Source of the DNA: Arctopsyche grandis
Taxonomy: Eukaryota; Arthropoda; Insecta; Trichoptera; Hydropsychidae
Reading direction: 5' to 3'
DNA length: 64,000 nt
Assembly: GCF_051622035.1 (NCBI RefSeq)
Contig: NC_135355.1
Location: 30,444,986 to 30,508,985 of the forward strand
Of this stretch, positions 12,994-25,117 are shown one piece after another. Made by a program: the position numbers and the translations under genes. Every line of letters begins with the position of its first letter. Positions within the stretch are counted from its first letter, which is position 1. Under the pieces are notes generated by a model. That model had not been told where the DNA came from and ran no database searches. It saw only the letters and a list, made by a program, of their open reading frames with translations.

Positions 12994-14041
12994 TGTAGGC
13001 GGGGTACGATGTGTTGACCGTATCCCGGCCTAACGAAACACTGTTGTGTGGTTCAAAGATGGGGTCACCAATGTAGGCGGGGTAGCGATGTGTGTTGACA
13101 GCGCTGTTGGATGATCAGAAGGTTGCGTAGATCACGTCGGATTAGTACCAATGTAGGCGGGTTACATGTGTGTTGACCGTATACCGGCCTAACGAAACAC
13201 TGTTGTGCTAGTTTTATAAAGTTTTATTGTTTGCCTATGGTTGTACAAAGGTATGGTATTTGTGGGCAAAAGTATGTCGTTCAGCGGTCTCTGGATATGG
13301 TAGAGTGTCGCTGGCTCAGCATTCAGCTATGTTCGGAAGGTCTCTGGATACGGCAGTGTGTTGCTGGCTCGTCCGGCTGGTTGATCTTCCAAGTCCGCGT
13401 AGTGTAGTGGTGGCTGGTCAGGAGCTGTATGTTGACTGGTCTGCTGCTGTGTGTCGACGCTTGCTGCTCTGGGTCGACTGGTCTGGTGCTGTGTGTCGAC
13501 GCTTGCTGTTGTGGGTCGACTGGTCTGGTGCTGTGTGTCGACGCTTGCTGTTGTGGGTCGACTGGCGTTGTTTGCGTTGTACCTCCTTTTATAGTGTTTC
13601 TGGAATGCTTGGTGGAAGTGGTTATTGACGCGTACGAAAGGAATTTTGTTTTCGTCGAGGCGTCGAATTTTCTGGAATGCTTGATGGAAGTGGTCGTACG
13701 AGCATTTAGTTTATTGATGCGTACGAAAGGAATTTTGTTTTCGTCGAGGCGTCGAATTTTCTGGAATGCTTGATGGAAGTGGTTATTGACGCGTACGAGA
13801 GGAATTTTGTTTTCGTCGAGGCGTCGAATTTTCTGGAATGCTTGGCGCCTTTCCGCTCGATGTATTTTAATGGTGGCGGCGTGTTTCGACCGGTTTGGTT
13901 CCACTCGACTGGTAGGGGCGTTCCGCTTGAGTTTAATATAACGACTACAGGTGCATGTCGTCTGGGTTTCGGGAATGTAGTTTGTTGTTGCGGAATATTC
14001 TCGAAGGTTTCGATGACGATGACGACGACGAGATTCCTACA
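12994..14041 (+). repeat. 5' LTR of the LARD-like element
   Basis: It is 1048 bases long, from TGTAGGCGGG to TTCCTACA. The start motif TGTAGGCGGG recurs at 12994, 13073 and 13153. It also contains three units of a roughly 39-bp repeat with GTCGACGCTTGCTG near 13440-13560, and three to four units of a roughly 70-bp repeat with TTTTGTTTTCGTCGAGGCGTCG near 13620-13845. A TATAAAG-type box follows the last start motif. Confidence 0.85.
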
Positions 14042-14316
14042 TGGCTCTCCGGTGAGTGTTAACGATGTGTGTGATTTTGTGGGAATCTTGATGTGTTGGA
14101 GTCTATTGACTCGATGGCGTCGTTGTTTGTCCGGTTGTGCTGGAGAAAGTTGTCTCGACAGCGGGTCTTGTGTTGCATGCCGGTCCAAGTCTTGTTCTCT
14201 ACCAGGTTGCTTATTTTGGGCGAGCTGCGTTGGTAGTGAAGGTTTGTGATGGCTTGGATGGTGCTGTTGTGCAGGCTGCTGTGTTCTGCGTGGAGTCATT
14301 CGCGTGACTGTTTTGC

Positions 14317-15370
14317 TGGTTGTGCTGGAGTTAGTTGTCTCGGCAGCGGGTCTTGCGTGAAGAACGTTGGTTGACGAAGTGCGTTGAGTGCTGGTCTTCG
14401 TTGGTTGTGCTGGAGTTAGTTGTCTCTACAGCGGATCTTGCGTGAAGAACGTTGGTTGACGAAGTGCGTTGAGTGCTGGTCTTCGTTGGTTGTGCTGGAG
14501 TTAGTTGTCTCGACAGCGGATCTTGCGTGAAGAACGTTGGTTGACGAAGTGCGTTGAGTGCTGGTCTTCGTTGGTTGTGCTGGAGTTAGTTGTCTCGACA
14601 GCGGATCTTGCGTGAAGAACGTTGGTTGACGAAGTGCGTTGAGTGCTGGTCTTCGTTGGTTGTGCTGGAGTTAGTTGTCTCGACAGCGGATCTTGCGTGA
14701 AGAACGTTGGTTGACGAAGTGCGTTGAGTGCTGGTCTTCGTTGGTTGTGCTGGAGTTAGTTGTCTCGACAGCGGATCTTGCGTGAAGAACGTTGGTTGAC
14801 GAAGTGCGTTGAGTGCTGGTCTTCGTTGGTTGTGCTGGAGTTAGTTGTCTCGACAGCGGATCTTGCGTGAAGAACGTTGGTTGACGAAGTGCGTTGAGTG
14901 CTGGTCTTCGTTGGTTGTGCTGGAGTTAGTTGTCTCGACAGCGGATCTTGCGTGAAGAACGTTGGTTGACGAAGTGCGTTGAGTGCTGGTCTTCGTTGGT
15001 TGTGCTGGAGTTAGTTGTCTCGACAGCGGATCTTGCGTGAAGAACGTTGGTTGACGAAGTGCGTTGAGTGCTGGTCTTCGTTGGTTGTGCTGGAGTTAGT
15101 TGTCTCGACAGCGGATCTTGCGTGAAGAACGTTGGTTGACGAAGTGCGTTGAGTGCTGGTCTTCGTTGGTTGTGCTGGAGTTAGTTGTCTCGGCAGCGGG
15201 TCTTGCGTGAAGAACGTTGGTTGACGAAGTGCGTTGTGTGCTGGTCTTCGTTGGTTGTGCTGGAGTTAGTTGTCTCGACAGCGGATCTTGCGTGAAGAAC
15301 GTTGGTTGACGAAGTGCGTTGAGTGCTGGTCTTCGTTGGTTGTGCTGGAGTTAGTTGTCTCGACAGCGGG
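14317..15370 (+). repeat. 85-bp tandem array inside the LARD-like element
   Basis: Units beginning TGGTTGTGCTGGAG recur every 85 bases at 14317, 14402, 14487 and so on to 15252. That makes twelve full units plus a partial one from 15337. The units are almost identical. Partial relatives lie on both sides (near 14133 and 15490). The open frames across the array are a by-product of the 85-bp period and are not credible genes. Confidence 0.9.
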
Positions 15371-15952
15371 TCTCGTTTTGCGTACCAGTCCGAGTTGTTC
15401 TTTTCTACCATGTTGCTTATTCTGTCTAGGCTACGTTGATAGTGAAGGTTGGTGGTCTGGACGATGTTGTTGTGCAGGCGTTGTGCTGATTGTGCTGGAG
15501 TTAGTTGTCTCGACAGCGGCTGTGTTGTGTTGGAGCTAGTTGGCTCAGTGGCGATTTGTTTCGCCGGTTGTGCTGGAGTGGGTTGACTCAACAGCGGGTT
15601 GTGTTGGTAGCTGGTCCATATGTACTTTCACACCATGTTACTGTTGCGGTCGTTACAATGGTAGTGAAGGTTTGTGACGGTCTGGACGGTGCTGTTGTGC
15701 AGGCTGCGGCGTCCTGCATGGGCTCATCGAGGTGATGAATCATCGAAGGTGTGATGAGCGGTGCTGGCGGATCAACAGTAGTGGATCCATTTGGTTGTTG
15801 TCTCCGGGTTGCGTTTTGTTGTGGCGAAAGCTGCGGAGTTGTTTGACATGGTCACTAGTTGTGGGGACATGTAGCGGACTGCGTTTGAAGTCTGCTTTGA
15901 GGGTTGCGTTGTAGACTGCGTTGAAGGCTGCGGTTGCGTGAAGTCTGCGGTT

Positions 15953-16345
15953 GCTATGTAGGCTGCGATGTGGGCTGCTATGTAGGCTGCGATGTGGGCT
16001 GCTATGTAGGCTGCGATGTGGGCTGCTATGTAGGCTGCAATGTGGGCTGCTATGTGGGCTGCGATGTGGGCTGCTATGTAGGCTGCGATGTGGGCTGCTA
16101 TGTAGGCTGCGATGTGGGCTGCTATGTAGGCTGCGATGTGGGCTGCTATGTAGGCTGCGATGTGGGCTGCTATGTAGGCTGCGATGTGGGCTGCTATGTA
16201 GGCTGCGATGTGGGCTGCTATGTAGGCTGCGATGTGGGCTGCTATGTAGGCTGCGATGTGGGCTGCTATGTAGGCTGCGATGTGGGCTGCTATGTAGGCT
16301 GCGATGTAGGCTGCTATGTAGGCTGCGCTGTGGGCTGCTGTCGTG
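15953..16345 (+). repeat. 24-bp tandem array inside the LARD-like element
   Basis: About 16 units of a 24-base repeat (GCTATGTAGGCTGCGATGTGGGCT) with few changes. Because 24 is a multiple of three, several frames stay open and read as simple repeats (for example GCYVGCDV), but nothing marks them as genes. Degenerate relatives continue to about 16560. Confidence 0.9.
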
Positions 16346-16586
16346 GCGGCTGTTGGTTGTTGTGGAGGCTGCACTGTGGGCTGCCGTGTTGACTGCGCTG
16401 TTGACTGCTATGAAGGCTGCGATGTAGGCTGCTATGTAGGCTGCGCTGTGGGCTGCGATGTTGACTGCGCTGTTGACTGCTGTCGTGGCGGCTGTTGGTT
16501 GTTGTGAGGGCTGCACTGTGGGCTGCCGTGTTGACTGCGCTGTTGACTGCTATGAAGGCTGCGTAGTTCTAAGATGGGGTCACCAA

Positions 16587-17634
16587 TGTAGGCGGGGTAC
16601 GATGTGTTGACCGTATCCCGGCCTAACGAAACACTGTTGTGTGGTTCAAAGATGGGGTCACCAATGTAGGCGGGGTAGCGATGTGTGTTGACAGCGCTGT
16701 TGGATGATCAGAAGGTTGCGTAGATCACGTCGGATTAGTACCAATGTAGGCGGGTTACATGTGTGTTGACCGTATACCGGCCTAACGAAACACTGTTGTG
16801 CTAGTTTTATAAAGTTTTATTGTTTGCCTATGGTTGTACAAAGGTATGGTATTTGTGGGCAAAAGTATGTCGTTCAGCGGTCTCTGGATATGGTAGAGTG
16901 TCGCTGGCTCAGCATTCAGCTATGTTCGGAAGGTCTCTGGATACGGCAGTGTGTTGCTGGCTCGTCCGGCTGGTTGATCTTCCAAGTCCGCGTAGTGTAG
17001 TGGTGGCTGGTCAGGAGCTGTATGTTGACTGGTCTGCTGCTGTGTGTCGACGCTTGCTGCTCTGGGTCGACTGGTCTGGTGCTGTGTGTCGACGCTTGCT
17101 GTTGTGGGTCGACTGGTCTGGTGCTGTGTGTCGACGCTTGCTGTTGTGGGTCGACTGGCGTTGTTTGCGTTGTACCTCCTTTTATAGTGTTTCTGGAATG
17201 CTTGGTGGAAGTGGTTATTGACGCGTACGAAAGGAATTTTGTTTTCGTCGAGGCGTCGAATTTTCTGGAATGCTTGATGGAAGTGGTCGTACGAGCATTT
17301 AGTTTATTGATGCGTACGAAAGGAATTTTGTTTTCGTCGAGGCGTCGAATTTTCTGGAATGCTTGATGGAAGTGGTTATTGACGCGTACGAGAGGAATTT
17401 TGTTTTCGTCGAGGCGTCGAATTTTCTGGAATGCTTGGCGCCTTTCCGCTCGATGTATTTTAATGGTGGCGGCGTGTTTCGACCGGTTTGGTTCCACTCG
17501 ACTGGTAGGGGCGTTCCGCTTGAGTTTAATATAACGACTACAGGTGCATGTCGTCTGGGTTTCGGGAATGTAGTTTGTTGTTGCGGAATATTCTCGAAGG
17601 TTTCGATGACGATGACGACGACGAGATTCCTACA
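16587..17634 (+). repeat. 3' LTR of the LARD-like element
   Basis: It is the same length as the 5' LTR and looks identical to it at a constant offset of 3593 bases. The purine stretch AAGATGGGG lies just before it and could serve as the polypurine tract. It is followed by AGTA, which matches the bases before 12994. Confidence 0.85.
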
Positions 17635-17679
17635 AGTACATAAAGAATACAAATATAAATTTTTAACTTGATACGTTAA

Positions 17680-18203
17680 GAGGGCTGGACAGCAGCGCCT
17701 CGTCCATACAAACGTACTATACTTCTCCCTACCTCAATTATGGCACTAGAGAAATTATTTTTTAATATGCTATGGATATTCACCATTGGGGTGCATCTAT
17801 CGTTTTATTTTTTTGATTAATTATTTTTTATAGGAGCTAGGAGCCGCCAAACATCTATAAAATCGCCTCTTTTTTACACCCACGAAAAGAGTCTAGCGTG
17901 GTTATTTAACGGTCGATTTTAAAAAAAAATACGCCGATAGATGCACAGAAAATATCTTTCTCATACCGACAACGAATTTTTTTTAAAAATTAGTCCAGTT
18001 TTAGAGGAGAAAATAGTAGAATACGAAACCTCGATTTTGTCAATTTAAAACACGTTTTATCTGGTCGAAGCGCAACTGTCGCATTCACTCAATATATATA
18101 TATTGATATATATTGTCGCATTCACTCAATATATACATACACTCAATATATATATCGAAGAAAGGAACGGTAACAAAATTAAGGTTTCGGGTGTACAGCC
18201 CTC
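17680..18203. mobile_element. MITE, 'GAGGGCTG' family, TTAA target duplication (copy 1)
   Basis: TTAA stands at 17676-17679 and 18204-18207. The ends are inverted (GAGGGCTGGACAGCAGC and, reversed, GAGGGCTGTACACCCG). The 0.5-kb body matches the element at 60040-60505 over its length. It has no transposase. TTAA flanks suggest piggyBac-type mobilisation. Confidence 0.75.
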
Positions 18204-18207
18204 TTAA

Positions 18208-20080
18208 GCGGTGTGGAAAAAACTATGTGGTCACAGCATTTTTGATTTTTATAATTTTTTAGTGATACAGTTTGATTGACGATTTTAAGATTTTGGTAAA
18301 AAATTTTCGCCTGCGGCGCCTTTTGAACTTTTTGCATAGTACAAAATATGAATTTGAATGTTAAAACTTGAAATTTTTTTTACAAACGAAAAAAACAAGT
18401 GTTGTATATGAAAATAATAGAAAAATTAAATATTTTAAATATACTGTGGCGACTCGCTATATGACATGGTCGTATAGCGAGTTTGGAGTTTGGTCACCTT
18501 CCTGCGAGTGGGGACCAACTCGATTGTGTTCGGAGTTAGCTACCTCACTCTGCCTTCAGCTGTCATAAATAAAACACGTGCATTAACATGCCAGTCGTCT
18601 CATTCGTCCATCCCCTATAATACCCTTATTTAGTCTAATGTCGAAATAATTAATTTTTATTTTTCTAATTTCTCTCTTTAATATTTTTTTTTATCAAAAA
18701 TAAGCTTATTTATTTTTCATAGTCCATAACTCACTAAGGTGTATGCAAAGTATATTTTCCATTTTTATTTTGATATAATTTTTTTTTTTTTTTTTAATTC
18801 AATTTGACCAATTTTTGTCCGCCTCCCCCCCCCCAAGAAAAAGCTGAAATGATGTCCCTGTCCTCCATTGTTTAGCTATAAGCAATAATAAGTTATTGGC
18901 CGCTTGAATTTTAATCCTTTCTGCCCTTGATGGCGTTCCTGTTTACTATTAACTGAAAGCAATAAATATATTGATTTACCATCTTCTTCTTCTTCACGTG
19001 CCATGTCGTCCTATCCATGTTGATCACTTCGACATGTTTTCCCATCAGGGCCAGCAACTCGACATTGGTTCATATAGGTACTATTGATTAATTCATTTAC
19101 CTCGGCATTAGTTGATTTATCAACGATTGATGTTATTGTATTATTTTAATTTAAAAAAAATCATCGATATGACTAAAGGCTGAAATGTATCTTCTGTATA
19201 ATAATTAGAAGAATCTTGTAAAAAAATATAATTTTTAATATATAAGGGAAACACGATAGTCGTTGGTCATGTGACAGTTATTGGCCTTTTGATTTAAATT
19301 ATAAATTGAGGGCACAAAAAAAAGAGAAAACACTAGTTATTGGCCATGCTAAGATCTGGCCATATTAAAAAATTTGAGAACCCTGTGACATTACTGTTTA
19401 CCTTGTGTGCCCTCAATGATTCTCCTGTTCAAAACTAACTGATAAAAATATATGTATTAATTTATCGTCAATTGGCGTTAATGTATTATATTATTTTAAT
19501 CCAAGTGATCAACGTTTGTCTTGCCTTTTAATTAATATTTTATGAAATTTTGATAATAATCGAACGGTAAACGTTGCCACAAAAATTGCGAATACGGAAT
19601 ATCTGGCTCTCGAGTTCTCGTTAGTACAATGTTTCGCGTGGGTATTTTTCGATTGATGGAGTTTTTGGGTACCAGATGTTCTGTGATCGAGATTTTAGTG
19701 ACTTGCGCGAGATCGCTTTTTGCGGAATAATCACCGAACCTAATCAAACAGTGAATAATAATCGAATACAATAAAGGACGGAAAATATTTGAAAGTTTAC
19801 AATAAATTTTCATCGAAAGAATAGATGTCTTACATACGAATTAAATTTTCAACAGTTATCAAATTTAAAAGTGAACGTATCACCATTAGAGAAATCGATA
19901 GAAATGCATACATATTTAAAAAGTAGGGGGAGGGAGGCAGTTTATTTTTGCACCGAGCGTTCCGAATATGATTGATTTACAACCGAGGGAGATGCATTCT
20001 ATGTAGGTCTGGGGTGTGGTGGGTTGGTAAGGGAACATCTAGGGTGTGAGTGTGGGGTTGAGTATAAGGGTGGGTGGCAT
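18208..20080. other. AT-rich intergenic sequence with one short repeat
   Basis: No gene is seen. A T-rich low-complexity stretch lies near 18670-18800. A roughly 185-bp repeat at about 19558-19742 is shared with 40560-40722 and 57950-58123. A stretch at about 18444-18612 has a GC-richer body with AATAAA and could be a piece of an old LTR, but no ends or flanking duplication could be set. Confidence 0.4.
19558..19742 (-). repeat. Short interspersed repeat (copy 1 of 3)
   Basis: One end, read on the minus strand, begins GGTTCGGTGATTATTCCGC and continues with CAAAAAGCGATCTCGCGC. The same sequence recurs at about 40560-40722 and 57950-58123, and its first 30 bases alone at about 59887-59913. The class is unknown. 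The copies share open frames only because they share DNA sequence. Confidence 0.55.
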
Positions 20081-20088
20081 TATCGATA
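20081..20088. promoter_or_regulatory. DRE-type promoter motif TATCGATA
   Basis: An exact palindromic TATCGATA, the DREF-binding motif of insect housekeeping promoters, lies 62 bases upstream of the TMEM59-like ATG at 20150. The position suits a core-promoter element. Confidence 0.6.
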
Positions 20089-20149
20089 GTCGTCGGGAAT
20101 ATTCTGCCAGTGTTCAGCGAGTTTTCAGCGAGTATACAGCTTTAGTAGA

Positions 20150-22112
20150 ATGGCTATGGGGGCTTTGGTGGGCCTATTGATGATGGGAGCGATCGCTGTG
20201 GTGATCACCTTCACCTTCACAGGCGTCGCTATCTATCAAGCGACCCTCACCGCAGATTTTTGCCAGAGACTTTGCGCATCTCCACCCTCTGCCACCCCTC
20301 AGTTGGACCAGGTCTTTGTTTCCATTGCTCCCTTTCCTCCTTTACAATGATTTTTTGATATACATGTCGTTGTTTCAGCATATTTTCAGCGTTGACGACC
20401 ATATTCCTTGCGAACATATGGTCGATTTCTCGGTGCATAAATAATCGCCTTTTTAAACGCATGCGCTTTATTCCCTACGTCGCAGGTGTTAATACCGAAT
20501 ACGACTATAAGGGCGAAATCACACAGGAAGGAACGCGGCACATGGTGTTTTTAGTTACTTTTAAACATGCGAAAAAAATGTGGCCTATCGCACACCATCC
20601 CAAAATCACCCCCTGGAGTGTTTTCGGTAAAATTTTATCCTTGATTGACGGTGATCGATAATGGTTTATACCATATTTGAAGAAATGTAGGAGAACCCCC
20701 ACAGCGGGGAGCCAAGCACACGACGTGCAGTTCTTCCCTGTGTGATTTCACCCTAATACGTTTTCTGTTCGAATAGCTTTTATTTGAACTCTACCCTTTA
20801 TATTTAATTTAAATTTGAAAATATACTGTTACAAAGAATTTACACGTATGAAAATATTCTGTAAGGGTTTTCAGTTTTTTAAATTATTAAAAAGATTCGA
20901 AACTTATCACTTAGAATTATACAAATATTGGTAATTTTTAACACAAAAATTCTTTTAATGATTTTCATCACATCTATTTATTATGCAGACCTCGGTTCTT
21001 CAATGCCAGCAAGGTTGCAGTTTTCCCAAAATCGACACGAAGATCAAACGTCTGTATGATAGATTGGTCTATTTGAACACAACTAGAGATCAATGCTATG
21101 GCCGTATGTTTGATTTCAATAAATATCTTTCAAAGCAATAATATATACTTAAACTAATCCATGTACATGTTCATAGTATGCACTGAAGCGTATGACGACA
21201 ACGGTAAAGTCAACTGCTTTAGAGGATGCTCGAAAATTATCAAATTCCAAAAGGCAATTTGGCTATATCTGGAACAAGGTATTGAAAATCGCTAATGAAA
21301 CTGCAAAATAAAACACATACGATGTAATAATTTTTTGAATTTATTTCTATTTTTAGGTGAAGTCGAAAATGTTTTAGAAGTCGAAGTTAGTCTCGTATCT
21401 GATCCAGCTTTGTGGAAACAAAACTCTGAGTTTTTCAACGTGTATAAATTGCCGCAGACTTTTATTCGAACTATGCCAATTCAACCGGAGGTAAAACCAT
21501 GTGTATGTATACAAAACAGTTTATACTGGATTAAATATATACAAAAATCTTGCAAAAATAACATCTTTTTATGTACTAATAAGAAACTTTTCTACAATAT
21601 GTTGAAATTAAATGTCAATAACTTGTTGCCTTATTGAAGTCCTAAATATAGTCACCAGAAAACTGTGAAGTATCAAAAAATTCGCAATTTAATATTAAAA
21701 TACTTTCAATAATATTCAATTACAGATAGCTGAAGACATTGATGGAAAAAATTGGTCTCCATGCACGACACAGAGGGCTGATATACCTTTATGGATTGTC
21801 GCCTTGATCGCTGTAGCCCTTACCATATTCACATTGTACGTCTCCTTCATATTACCATCGCGCAATGACGAAGATAACATTTACAGGAATCTGTCCCAAG
21901 AAGACATGTACGAGGGTGACGACTTGCGCAAGGAGCTGGATATGCTTTACCGTGGCAACGGAGAAAAGAAGGACCCGGCAGCTGATAACATAGTGGTCGA
22001 TTTGAATCTGATGACTCTGAATGAGTTCCTTACTGAAGACTACCACGCCAATGTAATTCCACCGCCCAAGTATACTTTGCTCCCCGTCGCCAAGGAACGT
22101 TCTGATGCTTAA
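20150..22112 (+). CDS. TMEM59-like single-pass membrane protein, 5 exons
   Basis: Exons 20150-20311, 20989-21103, 21177-21278, 21357-21490 and 21726-22112 join in phase to 900 bases, giving 299 residues. Residues 5-27 are hydrophobic (signal or anchor). A lumenal part follows with the cysteine pattern of the TMEM59 family. It includes FCQRLC, QCQQGCSFPKI, then QCYGLCTEAYDD and NCFRGC, which parallel the human CQRGC and ACTEAY blocks. A membrane segment lies at about 191-214, and the acidic cytosolic tail contains a PPKY (PPxY) motif. In mammals TMEM59 sits in the Golgi/endolysosomal system and affects glycosylation and autophagy; nothing here proves the same role. A DRE motif lies upstream. 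AATAAA at 22224-22229 is the likely polyadenylation signal. The overall assignment rests on the cysteine blocks and topology. Confidence 0.75.
20507..20755. mobile_element. MITE in the first intron of the TMEM59-like gene
   Basis: The left end reads AGGGCGAAATCACACAGGAA and the reversed right end AGGGTGAAATCACACAGGGA, an inverted repeat of about 25 bases bounding 250 bases. No ORF resembles a transposase. AATACG occurs just outside both ends, so the exact boundaries are uncertain. Confidence 0.5.
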
Positions 22113-25100
22113 GTTTACTGAATCACATGCAGTGTTTTTAATTCACGAAGGCTCACTTGCTATTAGGAAAATCTGAAACGCGCAGGAAACAAATCTGTAT
22201 ACATTGGAACTGTATTATTGACCAATAAATGTAAAACTCTTATATATTGGGAGCATTGATGGAGAATTTTTTTGACGGGAGAATATGCGCAGTCGTGAAA
22301 TAAAAACACTGTAGATATAAGTACCCGCCCGTTTCAATCGTGAGGTTGTAATTCATTCTTCTGAATGTAGCACTAATATCTATACATTAAGTGTTTTAAT
22401 CCTACCTATTAAGTTTTAATTTTTATTGTATACATGATTTTAACCTGTAAAGATATACATATTTTATTATTATTAACTGGAGAAACTTATCTGCTTAAGA
22501 CTTGAATTGAAATTTATGTATTCATGTGTAGAACTTATAAATGTATAATATAATATGTAGGATGAGGATCGATGAATGAGAAGAATTATGGTTGTAAGAC
22601 AATTTCGGTTCATTATTATAGAATATAGAGGACCGTCATTGACCGCAAGACTTTTTACATTAACTAACTGGAATCTAATGTCAAATTACACATATAAATT
22701 TAGCTCAACTGTTTAAAAAAAGCTATTTTACTCCACATATTTGTCAGAATATCATAAATATACTGACCAAATTTGTAACAAAGTGATCTTTAGAGTGGTA
22801 CGTATTCCAGTCAGATTAATTTTGTTCAACGAAGCGGATTTTATTTCCTCATTCATCGAACGTCATCCTAAAAATTTGTGAAAATTCAGTGTATTGTGTA
22901 AATGTCAAGAAACGACAGTTTCAATCATACAATATGTATCTAATATTAAATGTGATAAATTGACGTTTCAGTTCATCGAAAACGGTAAATTTTATTATGC
23001 TAAAATCATGTAGAATTACCGATAAATCATAAAAAATATATAATATAAATGTGATAAAAAAAAAAATGAATGTATTTCGTTGTTATAATATATATACATA
23101 TATATTATAGCTTATATATATATATATATATAGCCTAGTTGTTACAAATAAGGTTGTGCTTTACAAACTTGATTTTATCCCGATTATTTTATTACTTGTA
23201 TCAATTTTAAATTTGTGTCATGAATATCGAATACAATCAATGAAATTATAAATAATAAATAAATATAAATAAAACGCAAAAAATTAAAACGTGTCAATTT
23301 TATTTCAAACACCCAAGATTGCAGTTTAAAGATCAGTTTTATTGCAAACGACAACGTATTTGCATATAAATAAATACATACAGCAAACGAGCCTTCCATA
23401 ATATTAAAATAAAATTTAATGCAATAAAACATATCGCCTAATCGCCGATTACTTAACAACGAAGTAAAGAAACTTACCTAATTATATTTAATGGCTTCCA
23501 TTTATTTGGTCTTAATTTTATATTTTTAATCGTCACTATTCGAATCAAACGGATAGTAATTTTAACATAAATACATACTAACCTTTTATATTAAATAGAA
23601 GCCGTATGTAATTTGTAAATTGTTAAAATACTTCTGTGGCTCAATTTTTTAAAGAAACACCGACATATTTTATGCCTATATGAATATAAAGGGAGAGATG
23701 CATCATAATTTAAACAAGTCCATGTTTTTAAGTTTGTGATATTTTAATGTATCCTATGTAGTAACGGGCCTGTATGAGTCAGTTCATATTCAATACAAGA
23801 CCTGATCCCATTGATTATCTGTTAATTGCATCATGTATGCATTAATTTTTCACAGCGTAGGTGAATATTGTCAGCCGTTATTATAGTTATGTTAATATTA
23901 TAGGTGAATATTGTCAACTATTAGTAATCAGTTTGAGTCCGGTAATCATCATATGTTTTTCAAACTGACGACTCCACATATTTTAGTTGTCACGGTCATT
24001 GCGCAACATTGTTTTTTTATTATTCTATTAGATTTTTCAGTCAACAATTAAAAATTTAAATTTCATAATACAATGCCAAATTTTAAATCTATTTAAAACA
24101 TATTACTAATTTACATTTATATTAAAGTGAAAAATATTACATCACAGACGGTAAAATAATAAAGAACAAGATTAGAGACGCAAAAAAATATATAATGACT
24201 TCTTATAATTTATATTAAAATAATACTACATACATATATACAGCGTGTGAATATAATAACTATTTTCATTAAAGTACGATATGGCATAAATGATTTTATG
24301 CATTATAGTGCAACAAATGACCATAATCATATATGTACATATTATACACTATATGGATAAAATATATTCTAAGAACAAATCAACATTGGACGAGATTTGC
24401 AATGCAAGAAATACATGGTTTAATAGTCTGTGTACACATTGTATAACGTTTAAAATTGAAAACAATATAATATCTCGATTATGGAATACGAAAACTTAAA
24501 CTACTCACAGTCTTAACAGAACATTCACATCTCGTTTAAATTACATTCCGATTCGACAATCAAATACTACAAATTTGTTTCAAACTATATACATATATAT
24601 TAAATCCTCCTTTCACAGTGTTTTGAAATGTGCATATCGAAGGCTTAATGCACAGATATTGTATGTCCATTTTTTAATTTTAAGTTTGTAGATGTTTTTC
24701 CTTTCAAGGTAATTTATGTGGTATACCTTCAAAGGAAAAACCTAAATTATTCCAGCATCTACAAACTTAAAATTCAAAAATGGACATACAACATCCGTGC
24801 ACCAAGCCATCGATATGTATGTATCATGTCACATATTTACTCAACAATGGTTTTTCTTTGTTTGATAATTAAATATGCGCACATTCCAATTCGCTTTGAT
24901 TAAATCAATTTTTAATGTTACGTTAAGTTGGCCAACTACTACAAACCAGGTTGTAGTTTCTTTCCAATTTGACTATTTGACTTTCAGATATCATACGCAT
25001 ATGCAAAATTCATAAAACAAAGCAACTTCTCTGTCAAAAAGACAAATGCTCGTTAATAAATATGTATGATAAGAGAAAATATCTGCATAACAATGTCTTT

Positions 25101-25117
25101 TAAACATTTTTACTATT
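22113..25117. other. 3'UTR and AT-rich intergenic sequence
   Basis: This holds the TMEM59-like 3'UTR (signals AATAAA at 22224-22229 and again near 22299) and then AT-rich sequence with short TA runs. The part near 25117 is the likely 3'UTR of the PHD/SAM gene, read leftward. A 133-bp hairpin at 24659-24791 is the only structure that stands out. Confidence 0.5.
24659..24791. repeat. 133-bp long inverted repeat (hairpin or foldback MITE)
   Basis: The outer arms, TTGTATGTCCATTTTT...GTAGATG and their reverse complement, are about 36 bases with very few mismatches. A second inner pair (TTTTTCCTTTCAAGGTA and its partner) continues the stem, leaving a loop of about 10-15 bases. It lies 330-460 bases past the stop codon of the PHD/SAM gene. 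Confidence 0.75.

Larger units (their letters stand above)
12994..17634 (+). mobile_element. Whole-looking non-autonomous LTR element (LARD-like), 4.64 kb
   Basis: Two LTRs of 1048 bases (12994-14041 and 16587-17634), which look identical by eye, bound a 2545-base internal region. Both begin TGTAGGCGGG and end ATTCCTACA. The insertion is flanked by AGTA on both sides, a 4-bp target duplication of the Gypsy or related kind. The internal region starts with TGG directly after the 5' LTR, as a primer-binding site would. It shows no protease, reverse transcriptase, integrase or capsid sequence in any frame; it is filled mostly by an 85-bp and a 24-bp tandem array. The element therefore looks structurally whole but relies on another element. 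Identical LTRs point to a very recent insertion. A diverged solo LTR of the same family is at 41068-41802. Confidence 0.85.

Noticed and set aside
13323-14299. Overlapping long open frames on both strands in the LTR
   Set aside because: They follow internal tandem repeats, repeat exactly in the second LTR and match no protein family.
15953-16345. CRISPR-like regular repeat
   Set aside because: The units are directly joined with no spacers and the genome is eukaryotic.
15740-16516. 258-codon and similar frames reading as HSSPHRSL or GCYVGCDV repeats
   Set aside because: The 24-bp array keeps several frames open on both strands by period alone; there is no start context or family match.
18444-18612. 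Possible solo LTR with AATAAA
   Set aside because: No paired ends, no second copy in the window and no flanking duplication.
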